NCBI GenBank assembly: GCA_013365365.1
Contig: JABVXU010000200.1
Location: 1-64,000 of the forward strand
DNA: 64,000 nucleotides
Direction of reading: 5' to 3'
Origin: Cruorifilaria tuberocauda
Taxonomy: Eukaryota; Nematoda; Chromadorea; Rhabditida; Onchocercidae
In this document: positions 26,501 to 40,581 of the stretch, in pieces
Numbering within the stretch: position 1 is the stretch's first letter
How the letters are laid out: each line of letters begins with the position of its first letter
The notes under the pieces: generated by a model
What the model was told of the DNA's origin: nothing
Databases searched by the model: none
The model's input: the letters and a program-made list of their open reading frames with translations, nothing else
Translations under genes and position numbers: made by a program

Positions 26501-29500
26501 ATTGACCAATATATGAAACAGGTAAGAGGAGATTTGAGATCTCTTCTATGGTTTTCAGTACTTATCAGTTTTGAAATGCTTTTTTTGAGGAAAAAATTTT
26601 GAAAACTAATAATGACGTAGAATTTATAATATCTATTCATAGCAGATGATAAAAGAATGTGCGAGGAGGTGTTTTGTAACTTGAGTTATATCAGTTCTAA
26701 GGAAGATGCTTCAATTATAGGAATTCAATTTTAAAGAGATAAGCATTTGCTACATTCTACAATAATTATATCCATACATGTTGTAGCTGGAATTTGTTGA
26801 AATTTCCATAATCTTTGAATTGATAAAGTAAGTTTTTGAAGCAGGTTTCATAAATTTCGCATATATTCTTATTTCGAGATAATTTCTTTCTTCGATATGA
26901 CTGCCATCTATTTTTTATAATTTCTTTTAAAGGTAGAAGCAGCTCTCGCACAGCTTCGTGTACAGTTAAATGTACGGAAAAGTACTCTTGATGATGCATT
27001 GAATTTGGCTTGCTTCAATAGTGATATGATGGAAATTGAAAGCTGGATTGATGATAAGCAGAAGCGAATAAATGCTGAAAGTGATAGGCAAGCAAAATTA
27101 ACAAGTATCGAGGATAAAATGAAACGTTTGCAAAAACATCAGGTGCTGTAATTTCATTTTCGGAAATAATTATGGGCTATTTCATTATATTTAGGTTTAG
27201 TCATAAAATCGAATGTAAATTTTATTTATTGGATTCGTGGATAAGAAAAGTTTTGCAAGTTTTATTTAGTTTTGTACCTTCAGAGTTTGCTTTCTTGAAA
27301 CTTAGTTTTTTATACTAAGTTGTTGAAATAATATTGATATATTTGCAGGCAATGGAAGCTGAATTGTCAACAAATGAGTCTCGAATTCAGGAACTCAGAA
27401 CAAGGGCACGAATACTAGCATCCAAACCTACCAATGATGGACATGACATTAACAAGAGGTTTATTTGAACGGATTTTCGATTTGAAAAAGTTGTTTTGCT
27501 TTTTTCACTTTTATTGCACTGAATATCGTGCAATAAAAGCATTGACTTTAGAAGTGCATTTATTTTAGGACCAGTGCTATGCTTAATAAATGGAATGAAT
27601 TAGTTGCTATGTCGCGTGAACAAAGTAGTGCATTGGAAGAAGCTCGAGATTTGCTCGATTTCAAGCAACTTGTTGAAAGAGTTATGCGATGGATAAAAGT
27701 ATGCATAAATAAACGCATTCCGATAGTCATTAGCGTGTTTAAATTGTTAGGATTTATAATTTTCAATATTAAAGTGCAAATTGCTAGTATGAATTATTGA
27801 AATCTTGATTTTAGTCTGCAAACATGATTAGATCTTTATCATGATAGGATTTATTTGTAGCTGTGCTAATTTAGTTGGGCGAAACAAGAAATGGATTAAG
27901 CAACAGGGGAAATGTTACAGGAAAGAGAATTGCTAGTCAGTGCCGGTAAAATGGGTCGTGATATGGAGCACTGTCAAGCATTACTGGAAAAGTTGGATGG
28001 CACACAAGCGGATGCAAGTGTCGATCAAACATCCGTTGAATCTGCGAATTGTTTAGGTCAAAAGCTAATTGCTCAAGGGCGATCGTCGAAGGATGAAGTG
28101 CAACAACAGCTTAACGAATTAAATGAAGCGTTAGTTTTGTTTTCTTCATTTAAAAAATTGAATCGGCATTTTGTACAAAATATTAGTGGCGTATCATAAC
28201 GATAAAAAGGATATAGAACTTGTGGTTGTGGTGTGAAGAACTGCAAAGTTGATTTTTGTGGCAAATTCATGAACATTGTTAATATAAGTGCAATTTTTTT
28301 TCGATTTAAGCATTTTTAAATTTCTTTTTAAGTTGGACGTAAATTTAAGTTTGGTTTTAGTTGGACTCAAGTGCAGGTTAAATTAAATTTGTATCGCTCA
28401 CAGCTACGTTCAGCGCTTGAAGTTCATGCGTTCAATCGTGATGTTGACGATACTTGTGAAAGAATTCAAGAGAAGCTTACTGCTGTTACAATTGATGATC
28501 TTGGGAAAGATTTGCATTCCGTTGAAGCGCTGATTCGTAAGCAGGAAGCAGTCGAAAGAGACATGACTGTTATCCATGAGAAACTCAAGTTACGCTTTGT
28601 AAACTAATTTCGCTATTGAATAATTGGAGAATTTATGCGAACTTAAATGAATTTGAAATTAAAAGTGATTAATGATTTAAATTCAGATTCCAAATAAGTA
28701 ATTCATTAATGCTGATATTTTTGTATTTCATGAGTTATTTTATGTTATGTGACGAAATCAAATTCCTATTTTTCATTATCCAGTTGTACTGTTTAAGCAA
28801 ATATACCTAATAGGCAGTTAAAAGAGTATTAACTTCTAATTTATATTGTATTTTATATTTATATTTTGTATATTTGCGTGTTATATTTATATTTTCTATT
28901 TAATATTGGCTTTTAATATTTTAGGCGCACGATATTGAAGCACAGAAACTTCTTGACAAAAAACCGCCGCTTTGCAATACAGTTATCGAATCGTTACAAA
29001 AACTGGAAATTTCATGGAAACAATTAGCTGAACGAGCGACAGCCAGGTTACTTTATTTCCCTATACTTCCTTCTTTTTTAATTTTTATAAGAATTTATTT
29101 GTAAATGATAAATGTTTTGTTCAAAATTAGGGATGGTTATTTTTATGAGTAAGTATATTATTACTTTTATTTTATTGTTATGTTATAGAGGACAGGCATT
29201 AATGTCGTCTGGTGAATTACATAAATTTCTTGATGCAATGCGGAAAGCTGAAATGTGGGCAGTAGATGCTCTTAGTCGACTTACAACTCAAGAAGTTCCA
29301 CGTTCTGCAGCAGATGCTGATGCATTTATTGCTAGACATGTTGAGAAACTCGCAGAAATTGATGGACGACAGGTTCTTTTGATTAGTTAATTATATTTTT
29401 GCATGAAACAAGAAATTACATTAGTGGTAATTTTTCTTCAATTCAATATATTTTAGTATGATTCGTCTGTCAAGTGCTGTGATTCTAATCAATGTCTGAT

Positions 29501-32500
29501 GGTATGAATTTTTTTTTTTTAAATTTATATTTATATACGTTCATTCATAGTTTCTTTTTTTTCAGCGTGAAATGTCAGAATTGCGAGAATGGAGTACGAA
29601 ACTGATTGCTAAACAATCGGATCATAAAGGTGAAATACAGCGATCCTTAAAACGACTTCAAAATGTAGAGCATCAGTTACGTCAGGCATGGGAGACGCGA
29701 AATATTGCCCTAGCTCGAGCACGGAATCGTCAGTTATTTGCTGATCAAGGTGCTCGTGCTGAACAATGGCTTGCATCAAAAGAAGCATTCTTGAAACAGG
29801 TAAAAGCTTTATTTCTGATACTTGTTTTAGTCATCTGCACTTGATGAATTATTTCTAATAAGCGCTGAAGATGGGATTTTTGAAGTCTTTTAATTCATGT
29901 GCTTATTTCAGGCAGATATGGGTGAGAGCGTTGTTGCTGTTGACGTGCTACTTAAGAAACACAGTGATTTCGAAAAAACCCTTATTGCTCAGAGTGATAA
30001 GATCGATGCTCTAAAGAAAGATGCGGATTCGTTAGCATTGTGTGATGCCGATTACCGTGATGAAATTGAAAAAATGTATGTTCATTGAGAAAAGTAAAAA
30101 TTTTTAGTAATGTATACTTTTCAATTTTTAATTAATTGATTATGAAAGCTGAACAGGTTAATAATGCGATTGAAGCTAACAGTAAACATCATATGCACGA
30201 ATTTGGAAAAATTTTTTTGTGAAAAGTTATATGGGCCTTCCAGTCTGTAATATAAGTCAGAATCGAAATTTAAATTAAATTCTGGAATACATTTTTAGTA
30301 GTTCTTTGTTATTATTAAAGTAGAAAAAAAATGATTTTGAATTTTTAGCCGAGATACAGTTCTTTCTCGACATGTAGCACTTATGGATTCATGCAAACGA
30401 CGTCATGAATTGTTAAATGAATCACGCAAATTACATGAATTCATTGATAGTTGTGGTGAATTGATGACATGGATCAATGCAAACATCCAGCTTGCATATG
30501 ATGAAAGTTTTTTGGACCAAACAAATTTAAGGTTCATTGATATTTCTTAGAGTAGGAATTTTGGAAGGATAAGAACAGCTTTCCGCAGTTATTGTTATCG
30601 GTAATAAAGTGACACTTAATGAAAATTAATGTTTAATAGGTTTGCTCCATAAATTTCTGATCTCTTGCGCTCACAGTTATCCCAACTCATTGTTAGTTCA
30701 CACTGTAATCATTATTTATTGAGGTTATTAGTCCATGCTAATTGATAGTGCTCTACTTAAGATCTTTAGAACTTGCTTTGAAATTTCTGGATCAGATTTT
30801 TTTCCTTGCGTTATCAGAATTTGATAATTATCATGATTCACAGTAGAAAAAATGTTAGGAGCAAAAAAATTTTTGAATTTATAATTTTTGCAGAGCTAAA
30901 TTACAAAAACATTTGACATTTGATGCTGAATTAGAAGCTAATGAGAGTCGCGTAAAATCAGTGGTTGAGGTCGGTAATAAGCTTATCACTAGCAAACATT
31001 ATGCAGCTGATCGAATCGCCTTACAAATTGCTGAAGTAAGGCGAGGATGGGATGAGTTGAGAAGGTAATATTCACTTGTATGTTATTAAACTTGAAACAA
31101 CTAATTAATGTGGGAATTGTGCATAATTCGAATTTTTTTTGATGTTTAAATAGCTTTTTCTCTTCAGTTCGATGTATGATTATTAGTTATATTACATTTA
31201 AATTTATAATTAAGTTTATAAATTTTATAAGTTTAAACGATGATTAGTCATAAAAACTGGTACTATTATTTTTCTTTTTTCAGTAAATCAGGAATGAAAA
31301 AACGTCGGTTATGGGAAGCTAATGAAGCGTATCAGTTGAATCGACGTATTGAAGATTTAGAGAAATGGCTGGAGCGGGTAGAAAATGATTTATCAAGTGA
31401 AGATCATGGAAAGGATTATATTTCTGTAGAAGCACTTATCAAAAAGCAGGACGATTTAGAGGCTGAAATTAAATCCAGGAAAGATGCAGTCAATGAAATT
31501 GTCACTAAAGCACATGAATTTCAAAAAAAGGTTGGTAAAAAAGATTTTAGTTATTATAAATGACGGTATTATTGATTGATCGTGCAATCAACTTTCTTAA
31601 ATTTATTTTTATTATTCGGGAATTCTGATATTCTGTAGATTCCAAAGCATTGGAAAGGAACTTTTTTCTTTTATTTTATATAAAATTATATTTTCTATAT
31701 TCCTGTATTTTTTTCTCATTTATATAAGCTTGAAAAGTTTAGCATTTTCAGGGTTATGCAACTGCTAATGAATCATTGGAAATGGCAACAGCGCTTGAGC
31801 TACGATATAATGAACTGAAAAAACCTTGCATGATTCGCCGAGAGAATCTAAACGATGCTTTAGCGTTTTATGGATGGATATCAGAGGCGGAAGAGCAAAC
31901 TGAATGGTTCAGTGATCGAAAACGGCTAACGATAAGTACGGATTACGGCGATACCTTGCATGCTGTACAATTGCTCGCTAAGAAGCATGCACATCTTGAA
32001 GCTGAAATCAATAGTCGGCAGGTTAGATTTTAATTTTATTAAATTAATGCATTTCAATGCAAATGAAGTAAACCTAAAGGTTACAAGAGTTAAGAATACC
32101 TCACATTTGATAAATAAACAAAATGAAATCTGTGCAATGAAAATTCACATCTGTTTTCACTCATGTTCTTTTATTTATTTTAACATAGTTACTCATTCTT
32201 TTCAGGAAGCAGTAGCAAAGGTTGAAGATAAAGGTCGGAAAATGATAAAAGATGGACATTTTGCATCAAACGCAATACAAGAAGTTTTAGACGAATTGTC
32301 AACATTGGTTTTATCTGTTAAACAATTTGTTAATGAACGGTCACAAAAGTTGGAGGATTCTTTACGAAGTCAGCAGGTAATTTGTAGATCGCGGTAAATT
32401 GAACCTCAAATTTGGCAAGCACTGAAAATTTTTTTCCAAGTGAAAAAAACACTAATCAAAAATTTAGTTTAAATTTATTTCTATGAAATTTAACGGAAAC

Positions 32501-35500
32501 TCTTCGATTGTTTTCACAATCTTTTTTTCTAGTACTATACTGAGGCTAATGAAGCTGAACAATGGATGCGTGAACGCTTACCATTGGTAGCAAATAGTGA
32601 TATGGGTAAAGATCAAGCAGCTGCAGAGGGACATTTAAGGCGACTAAAGACATTAGAAAATGATATAAATAAATTCTCTGATGAAATCGAAAGGCTACGA
32701 AAGGAGGCAGAAGTAATGCTTGCTGCAAAACATTTTGATTCCACAAATGTTAGTTTTATTTCAAATTTTTTGTGCAGTGTATTGTTTGGTTTGTTTTTCC
32801 TCTTATTAAGCTTTATGATTGATTTTCTTATTTGCAATAAGGTTTATTATTTTTGTAATTAGCTTTATTATTAATATTATTATTATTATTTATAATGTAA
32901 TTCATAATTCATTTTTATTTTGAAATATATATTTGTTCTGCATGTTTCCGGCTAGCGTATAGATAGATAATCCGGATTATGAGGAGAAATACCCTATTTA
33001 TTTATTTTTTAAAGTTAATGTTTTCATTCAAAATAAAATTAAATATCGTTACAATTCTATTCTATCCTTCATTGAGATAATAATTGTTTTTAAGCTTTCA
33101 TCAAAACAAAGCAAGTTGGAAGAATTGTACAAGCAACTCAAGAATAATATTACAAGACGTAAAGTGCAGTTGATGGATTCAGCAAGATATCATGCATTCG
33201 TTCGTCAAGTTGATGGTCTCGATCGATGGCTTTCAGAGAAATTAGAAATTACTAAGCAAGAAAATTATGGTGGGTATAAATCGAGCAATAAAATTATGAT
33301 CTGAATTATATCTCAAGGTTTATTCTGCGATCAATTTGACAGCTATTTAAAGTTATCGGTACAATATATGATGTACATTTTTCTTGTTGGATAATTCATA
33401 GTTCCTATATCAGAACGGCGGATGTTAATTTACTGTGCGTTCTAGGAACTTTTGCTATTTTTTGTGAGTGATAATATGGAACAAAAATATTTAGCATTAC
33501 TAGCATTCAAGCCAATTTTAGGTTGCGATCTGGCCGAATGTCAAAAATTGGTAACCGAATTCGATCAAGTTGTGCGTGAATTAGCTTCTGCTGGTGAAAG
33601 AATCGCTGCAGTGAGAAGAACTCAGGTAATCTTAATAATTATTTTTTGACAATATTTGAAAATTTTATTGAAATTGCTGATTATTTTCCTAATTCATTTC
33701 ATGAAAATGATAGTATATGGAGTTTCAGGAAGAATTGCTTCGTAGTGGTCATCCATTTGGCGTGTCTATTAAAGCCAAGGGGACCGATCTGCATCATCTT
33801 TGGTCTCGGGTGAACGAAGTAGCTAACGAACGACAACAGGCTTTGCAAGGGGCTATTCAGGTTTTTGCTTTAATCTTATCGGGCTCTTTGTAGACGAATA
33901 TATCTTCTATCTCTCTTTTCTTGTTTGAAATTTCCTACCAAAATAGCAACTTTGATGCCATGGAAAATTGGACAAAAAATTTTTGAGACAGTGCAGCAGA
34001 TTTTATTTACACGTGGCAGGATAGGAGAAATTACGCGATGTCTTATGTGTAAGATATGATAATAGTAGTGCTAATCAGTTGATTTTTCACTTTAACCTTT
34101 TTCAGCTGATATCTACATTTTAACATTAATCTAACATTATTCAATTACCTTTACTGTGCTGTATTTCTAGATAACTTCGTTCAGTTGTTTATCTTCCATA
34201 TAACATAATAATCGAAAACATTGATAAAATTAATTTAAAATTCTCTTATAGCTTCCACTATTTTATAAATGCTCTGAGAATTTTTGTCACTCTGTTTCCA
34301 TGTAATCGTTCCATCAAATAACGAATATTTCATTCTTCCAATCAAATTCTATTTTTATTTCTCATGAGGAAAAAAGATCTTTGTAGCATTATAGGCGCTG
34401 AATATTTATATATGAAGTTTATATGATTCATATTTTATTTTAAAAAAATGTAAATAGTTACTATTGTTATATTAGAATGATTCTTTGTATAATCTATGAA
34501 TTTAGAATGATAACTTGTTATTGGTTTTTAAGGTTCACAAATTTGATCAAGATGCTGATGAGACTCTTGGTTGGTTGGAAGAAAAGGAAGCGCACCAAGT
34601 AGCACTTGAAGGTGAAGATATTTCGCGAGCTGATCTTCCTGCATTGAAACAATTGATGAATAAATATGACGAATTTATGCGTGGTGTTATGGCAGTGGAA
34701 AAGCAGGTTTATGATTTATACTTAAATTTAAAAAAAAAAACGAAGTTTGAACTAAAATTGTTACACTTGAGAATATGTTGTTTCTTTTTAGGTTAACGAT
34801 TTAAGCCGTGAAGCAGAACGTTTAATGTCATTGTATCCCGACACGCAGGAGCATTTGGTAATACGTAAGATGGGAATGGAAGAGCAGCTAAAAGATGTAA
34901 TCAGTACAGCTAATAAATATTATGAGAGGCTTCAACAGATGCGAAATTTACAATCATATTTCCAAGAACATCGTGATTTAATCACATGGATTAAACGCTT
35001 ACAACATACCATAACGAGGTGATTCTTTTTGTTATTTTCCTTCAATTTCTAATGCTTCGTCTTCTTGTTCAATTGCTTTAACCATGTATTCATAAGATAT
35101 AGCATATGTCAAATTTTTGAGTTGATTAACTCTGATGAAAGTTTTTGAATGAATTGTTATAGATTTCATTTTTACAGTGAGACACTTTCAAACGATGTGG
35201 AGGGATGCAAAGCATTAATGCTAAGACATGCAGAATATCAAGCCGAAATTAATGGTCGGCAACCTGCTGTGGATGAATTTATTCGTAAGGGTAGCAATAT
35301 GATTGCTGCACAACATGTTTTATCTTCCGAGATATCCGAAAAGGTTCGAATTTCTATTACTTCGAAATTTCTGTTAATTGATGCTCGACAAAACTTTCAG
35401 AAGGAAGCAAATTCGATATGAATTTTCTTGTCCTACATCTTTTAAATTTTTCTAACCAATATCGAAGAGTTGAAAAGTAGAGAATTTTTCACATTTAGGA

Positions 35501-38500
35501 GAAATTTTGTTTTTTCAGATCAAACAGCTGGAATCAGCCATATATTTATTGAAAGACATTTGGAAAGAACGATTGGTGTTGTATGAAGAGAATTTGGATT
35601 TGCAAGAATGGAAACGCGATGCACATATAACGGATGCATGGCTAACAGAGAAAGAAGATATGTTGAAGGAGGATTGGAGGAAAGTTGAAGATGTCGACGA
35701 TGCAGATAATAAAATAAGGTTTGCTTTTTTTTCCTTTGCATTTTTAACGAAAATACTGATTTAATTTATTGTCGAAAAAACTTTTCACGGTTAAATCTCT
35801 TTTTCATGAGAAAATGAATTTTTTTTTAGGAATTTTGATGATTTCTTGATCACATTAGAAGCTCAATGTGAAAAGTTCGATTCTTTAAAGAGATTAACTC
35901 TGCTTGAGAAGGCTTATTCGAAGCAGCGCAAAAGAGAATCTGAAAGGTCTTTTAATCTGCTTCATAATCAAGTAGTTCCGTAATTTGAAGCTATTTTTGA
36001 AAAAACTTAAAGAGATTTTTGATTTGGAACACTGAGATTCAATAATAGTTTTTTTGCTGCTTAATTTTTAATGTTTTCAACTTTGATGCTCAAGGTATCT
36101 TTTTTTTTACTTTTCAGAATTCAAGCAGAGAAAGGGAAAAGTGAATCGCGTAAAGAAAGTATTAAGACATTTGAGAAACAGAATAAACTGCAAGATCGTC
36201 GAAAGGAACGCGAAAGACGTATGACCCAGGAAGTGTCATTAATGAAGCCAAGTCCGTCATACACCGAAGAAGTGCATGCATCACATACTTTACCACATCC
36301 TCGACGTGGAACCGAACCTGTTCCATGCATTCAGACATCCTCTTTCGAATCGAAAGTATGCTTTATTTAAGGATCATTTCTATTGTGTTCATGATACTCT
36401 TATTTACTGACTTATAGTGTAATTGTTAAAATCACAAAAAAAATTCGTTATTATTGGTCATAAAATGTAAATGATAGTACTGAATTTAGTGCTTAACAGA
36501 AGATCACTCAGAAATTTACCTTTTGTTTCAGGAAGCACTGGCCGCCTCTTCGAAACAGACGACTTTGAGTGTTTCGGATGGTTCGTCAGCAGAAACCGAA
36601 AGAATGTTGAAAACATCTGGATCTATGTTATCTATTGATGAAAGTATAACGATCCAAAGGATAGGTTCAACTCGAAGAACTCCGAAATTTACTACAAGAA
36701 GATCGAATTCATTGAAAAAAGTCAGAACACGAAATGACTTCGGACCGATTGATATGCACGGTTATCTCGATCGGAAGCAAGATTTACAAGTATACAATTT
36801 TTCATTTTTTACTATCGTTTTTACAGGAATTTCCCTATCCCTGTTGAATAAACAGTTTTCTATTTGTGATCCACCTTGCCAAGTTATATCGGAATAAATA
36901 TAATGTTTTCAATATTCGAATGGAATTCTTTAATACTTTTATGAATGACTATCATTAGAAAGAAATTTGATATCAGAAAGAACATAAACTAATTCTTTTC
37001 AGTTTAAATCTCTTGGTATTTTTCTAGAGCGGTGGGAAGAAAGCAACAATACGTACATGGAAAAGATATTATACAATTCTCTGCGGACAACTTCTGTGCT
37101 TTTTCAAGGATGAAGATTCATTTTTGGAAAATTCGGCAGCTTCTGCGCCTGTTAATATTTTAAATGCAGAATGTGATGCTTGTCCTGAATATATGAAAAA
37201 GAAAAATAGCTTTAGGTTAGTTTTTTTCTTATTACTCACTTAATTCGTTCTATTCACTTTTGATTTGGCAAGGAAGTTTAAGATTAACAAAATATTTATT
37301 TAAATTCCTTAAATTCAAAGCGTTCCGGTCTGCCGATAGAGAAAACGAAACAATCTCACTCATAATAGTGAATTTTATATACAGATGGATGGTATATGCT
37401 ATTGGCATTTTTGAAACTCAAAAATATATTTTAGACTAAAAATACAAGATGGATCGGAGTATCTTTTTGCTTGCAATGACGATGATAAAATGTTAGAGTG
37501 GGTACTGAAAATAAGATTTCATGCGAATTTGGCGCCTGCCCAACAACTTCGAAGCTTTGATAAAGTATGTTTTAATTATATTTTCTATAGAAGAGATGGA
37601 AAATAATAAGAAAAAGAGAAGATGGAGCAGTTTAGCTCATGAAAAATTCTAGTTAATATATATTTTGGATTATTAAGAGCTGATAAAATAATTGAGAATA
37701 GAATTAAAAGTTTTGTAAAAATTTTATTTGGGTTATGTAACTATTTTTGAAATGCAAGAGAACATTATTTAGGATATTCATTCACATATTTTTTACATTT
37801 GATAGAGTTTTCAAAACTCCAATGCAGTGTTGAATTTCTTGTATATATTCCACGAATGTAATTTAATTTTTAGAATGAAAGTCCACCAATGTATTCACCG
37901 CCGCCACGACCTTTTGAAACTATACGGAGACACACGACTGAATTAGTTTCATCGGTGGAAGTTAATGCCCTTCCATCACTGTCTGACGAGCCTAGATCGT
38001 ATGAAAAATCCAACATCATAATCAATAATCATTGCAAGTTTTATTCATTTTATATTTAAGTATTTAGGACTAGGATTCTCAACATTTATGGGAAAGAAAA
38101 TCTAGCGCTTTACATATCCTTAACACAATTTGAACAATAGGAATTTCTTTGTAATTATATCAAACGAAATATGAATGCGTTTCCTTAATGAAGCCCATCT
38201 TTGATGGTTTTTATGTGGTATTTCTGAGTTTATTGAAAAATTTTTGGAGTTATGGATTCTTATTCATCTTTTTTTTTCACTTCCTGTATGTTTATTTCGT
38301 TAATGTTTACAGTTTCAATTTGGTATTGTTTCTTTGTGTTTTGATAATATCTTATACAAATGCCTTGTCTTTAGCATGGTTTTACTCTATCATTGGATTT
38401 AAGATTTCAGAAAGCTATGAAATGATAAATATTTTAATCATTAAAATAATGCCTAGTAATGTTGTCTTATTTTGTCAGATCATGCTTAACATCATTTTTT

Positions 38501-39673
38501 TTTAACTTAAATTTGAAAGTATTACTGTAGGTTGTTGATTTTTAGACAACGAGGGAGAAGTGATATTGGAGCATCAGAATCAGCCGTATAAGTCGACAGC
38601 AATGACTTCGGTGCAGCGTGAAAACGGGTTCGGAAACCTTGTTAGTATATTTTTCCAAAATTTAAGATGTTATTATGAAAAATTACCCTTTAATGCTTGG
38701 AATTGTTGTATAGAAAATCCACCTTGTAAATATGAATCTTTGGCATATAATAAAAGCAAATTTAACATCAGTTATATCGCTTCTTATCGCCAAGAAATTC
38801 ACAGCATTATTTACTAACCTGGTGAGAAAATGTTTTTTAAAAATAACGGCTAAAATGATATTGAAAAAATTAAATTAACTTCAGCTGCTTCTGGAGGTTT
38901 CATAAAATTCTAGATATTGGGAAGTCAAGAACCAATTATCAATGGATTAATTAATTTTTGTTTGAAAAAATTTTTACTTATTTTGCATACTATTCGTTCG
39001 AACTTCAATTCATCTTTAGTTTCAATTGGTGGGATTATTTTGATTTTTTGGATCTTTATCACATTTTCAGTTGAAATTTCAGCTTCATGAAGATCGTTTT
39101 TTTCTTAGGATGGCCCTGAATTACAATATCTAAACCGTGATAACGAAATGAACGGTAGACGGGTATTGGATTTGGATTCGGATTCCATAGCGTCATCGAT
39201 ATCACGTCGAAACACTGAAAATACAAAAAGTGCTGAGAACGATTTTGTCGCATGGGTGGAAAGACATTCCAGCTTACCAACTGGGTCAACTGCTCCCGTT
39301 ATTGGACAATCCGATGATACCGATTCTGTTAAAAGTACGTTTTCTTATAATTTTTTTAATAATAATTTGGAATACTATTCTGCTAAAATTGAAATCCATA
39401 AGACTTCTCCATTTAGTCACCATGAAGATTGACTGATAAAGATTATTTTATTTTGGTATCAAAACTACAATTCTAAATTACATCCATGTTTACTTAAATC
39501 AGTATGTTTCTCCTAATAATTCAAATTCCATCCATTATCTTCTCTCTGTTCAAAAAATGGAAGTTTCCCAAATTTCATCCTATTAAATTTGTATCAGTAA
39601 TTTATTTTCAGAGCGTAAAGCATTTTCGTTTTTCAAACGTAGTTCACGACATAAGGAAAGCAACAACAAGTAA
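8554..39673 (+). CDS. sma-1: Beta-heavy spectrin (SMA-1/Karst type), 68 exons, about 3,988 aa
   Basis: Large apical membrane-skeleton protein that pairs with alpha-spectrin and cross-links actin. It is needed for epithelial shape and embryo elongation in C. elegans. Order: CH1 (about residues 55-163, [29 protein letters not shown]), CH2 (about 171-285), some 29-30 spectrin repeats (about 294-3567), SH3 within the repeats (about 829-882, MLYAY, NNDWWR, GYVPANY; diagnostic of the heavy form), partial repeat for alpha-spectrin pairing, PH (about 3719-3835), basic tail [11 protein letters not shown]. Length matches the family. Exons: 8554-8574, 9042-9230, 10974-11150, 11987-12094, 12377-12531, 12884-13112, 13450-13637, 13836-13927, 14014-14104, 14308-14482, 14667-14888, 15112-15320, 15511-15688, 15802-15948, 16304-16464, 16646-16847, 17316-17552, 17753-17902, 18217-18396, 18824-19030, 19176-19327, 19651-19846, 20137-20313, 20508-20657, 21041-21301, 21615-22009, 22279-22474, 22742-22852, 22952-23053, 23199-23323, 23575-23842, 24085-24230, 24528-24933, 25178-25291, 25750-25860, 26049-26198, 26354-26521, 26933-27142, 27349-27458, 27569-27698, 27921-28129, 28361-28598, 28925-29046, 29189-29372, 29566-29799, 29912-30075, 30349-30531, 30894-31064, 31284-31530, 31752-32021, 32206-32376, 32533-32748, 33095-33269, 33522-33625, 33729-33860, 34533-34706, 34792-35018, 35178-35343, 35519-35718, 35830-35946, 36118-36355, 36532-36789, 37028-37215, 37435-37564, 37874-37998, 38546-38585, 39109-39334, 39612-39673. 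They sum to an intact frame. Weakest: first exon (7 codons) and the 40-nt exon at 38546. Confidence 0.94.
9924..10081 (+). repeat. Intronic copy of the sma-1 first-exon region
   Basis: This stretch of intron 2 resembles 8541-8728, which carries the proposed first coding exon. Both contain CCGAAATATGAAATACAAGT, a Tyr-poor T-rich stretch, the GAGTTATTARAGCTAGT segment and GATTGTAATCTCTTT. In this copy the start codon reads ATA in place of ATG, while the donor (GTAAAC) is closer to consensus than that of copy one (GTCAGT). It is probably a non-coding relic of a local duplication. Confidence 0.7.
11591..12203. repeat. Related intronic segments flanking sma-1 exon 4
   Basis: The introns on both sides of the exon at 11987-12094 share a diverged segment: 11591-11687 and 12120-12203. 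Common pieces are AGAAGTAG, ATTGATT, TTTTYGTTAATT, TTGATTGAARG and TTTTAATTTGAAATRGT. A further shared piece, TGATAAAAGTTATATTTGTT, occurs at 12257 and about 12625. This points to old intron duplication around the CH-domain exons. Confidence 0.5.
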
Positions 39674-40581
39674 AAAAATTAACGGAGACGGTTCCAGCGT
39701 TTGATCGATTTTGTATGATATTATTGCCTTTAAAAGAATGTCGTCAGGATTTCCCTTTTAACATTACGATTATTATAAGTACTTATTAATCTAATTTAGA
39801 ATTATTATAAGTTGGTTATCGTCATTTTAAGGTCACGTCATAGTTTTATATTGTTTGAAATTTCACTTCATGTTTAGCCAGCAATAATCTAATTCGTACC
39901 GAATTCATCTGTAGCTCAGTGTAACTTGTTTAAATCTTCTGAAATACTTTTTTTCCTATTTCTACGATATGCACACTGATATCTCCCTCAAATCATAATG
40001 AAATTTTCCAGACGGAATTTTGCTTCATGTTTTCACTTTCTGTTCTCACTGCTTCCACTTATATATCATTCCCCTGTTAATACTATTAATGATATTTATT
40101 TCTTTTTTCCCAATATTCAGTTGCCTTATTTGTTAGTCAATATTTGTGACAAATTAAATATGGATTAATTTTTAATTATTATGCTATCAATTATTGAAAT
40201 AGAGTTTTTTTTGCAATGAATGTGATTGGGTTTAATGCATTTTGAAGTGTATAGAAGCTTATTCCAATTTTTAAATGTGGTGAGGAAGACAGGTGCTTTA
40301 AATATGGAAACTCTTGTTACAGAAAACTAATTGGTTCTTCGTAAAATCATATATCTTCCTATAGATTACGTTTACACCGTCTTGATAATGTGTTGTTGTT
40401 TTTCTCAAAATTCAAATTTTTATTTTGTATTCATTCATCTCAGCGAAACATAAAGGAACTATTAATTTTTTGCTAATACCAGTGACCAGTTAAAACTGGC
40501 TTCGGAATTCGCAACTCTTCAATTTCATTAAGCAGTGTAGATTTCTATCAAGAAGGATTGTTATCGCTGAATTAATTTAAG
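39674..40581. other. sma-1 3' UTR and intergenic spacer
   Basis: No gene is visible. I see no unambiguous AATAAA soon after the stop; AATAAT near 39885 and ATTAAA near 40154 are only weak candidates, so the transcript end is unplaced. Confidence 0.5.

Noticed and set aside
27849..27920. Acceptors at 27860, 27874 and 27906 for the spectrin exon starting near 27921
   Set aside because: The first two meet in-frame stops and the third is out of phase. GTTACAG ending at 27920 is in phase and restores the exact spectrin-repeat spacing after the Trp-Ile-Lys.
38560..38817. 85-codon frame beginning at 38560 as a continuation of sma-1
   Set aside because: It would need a phase-1 donor in the preceding exon; none exists there, whereas the phase-2 donor at 37999 fits the other frame.
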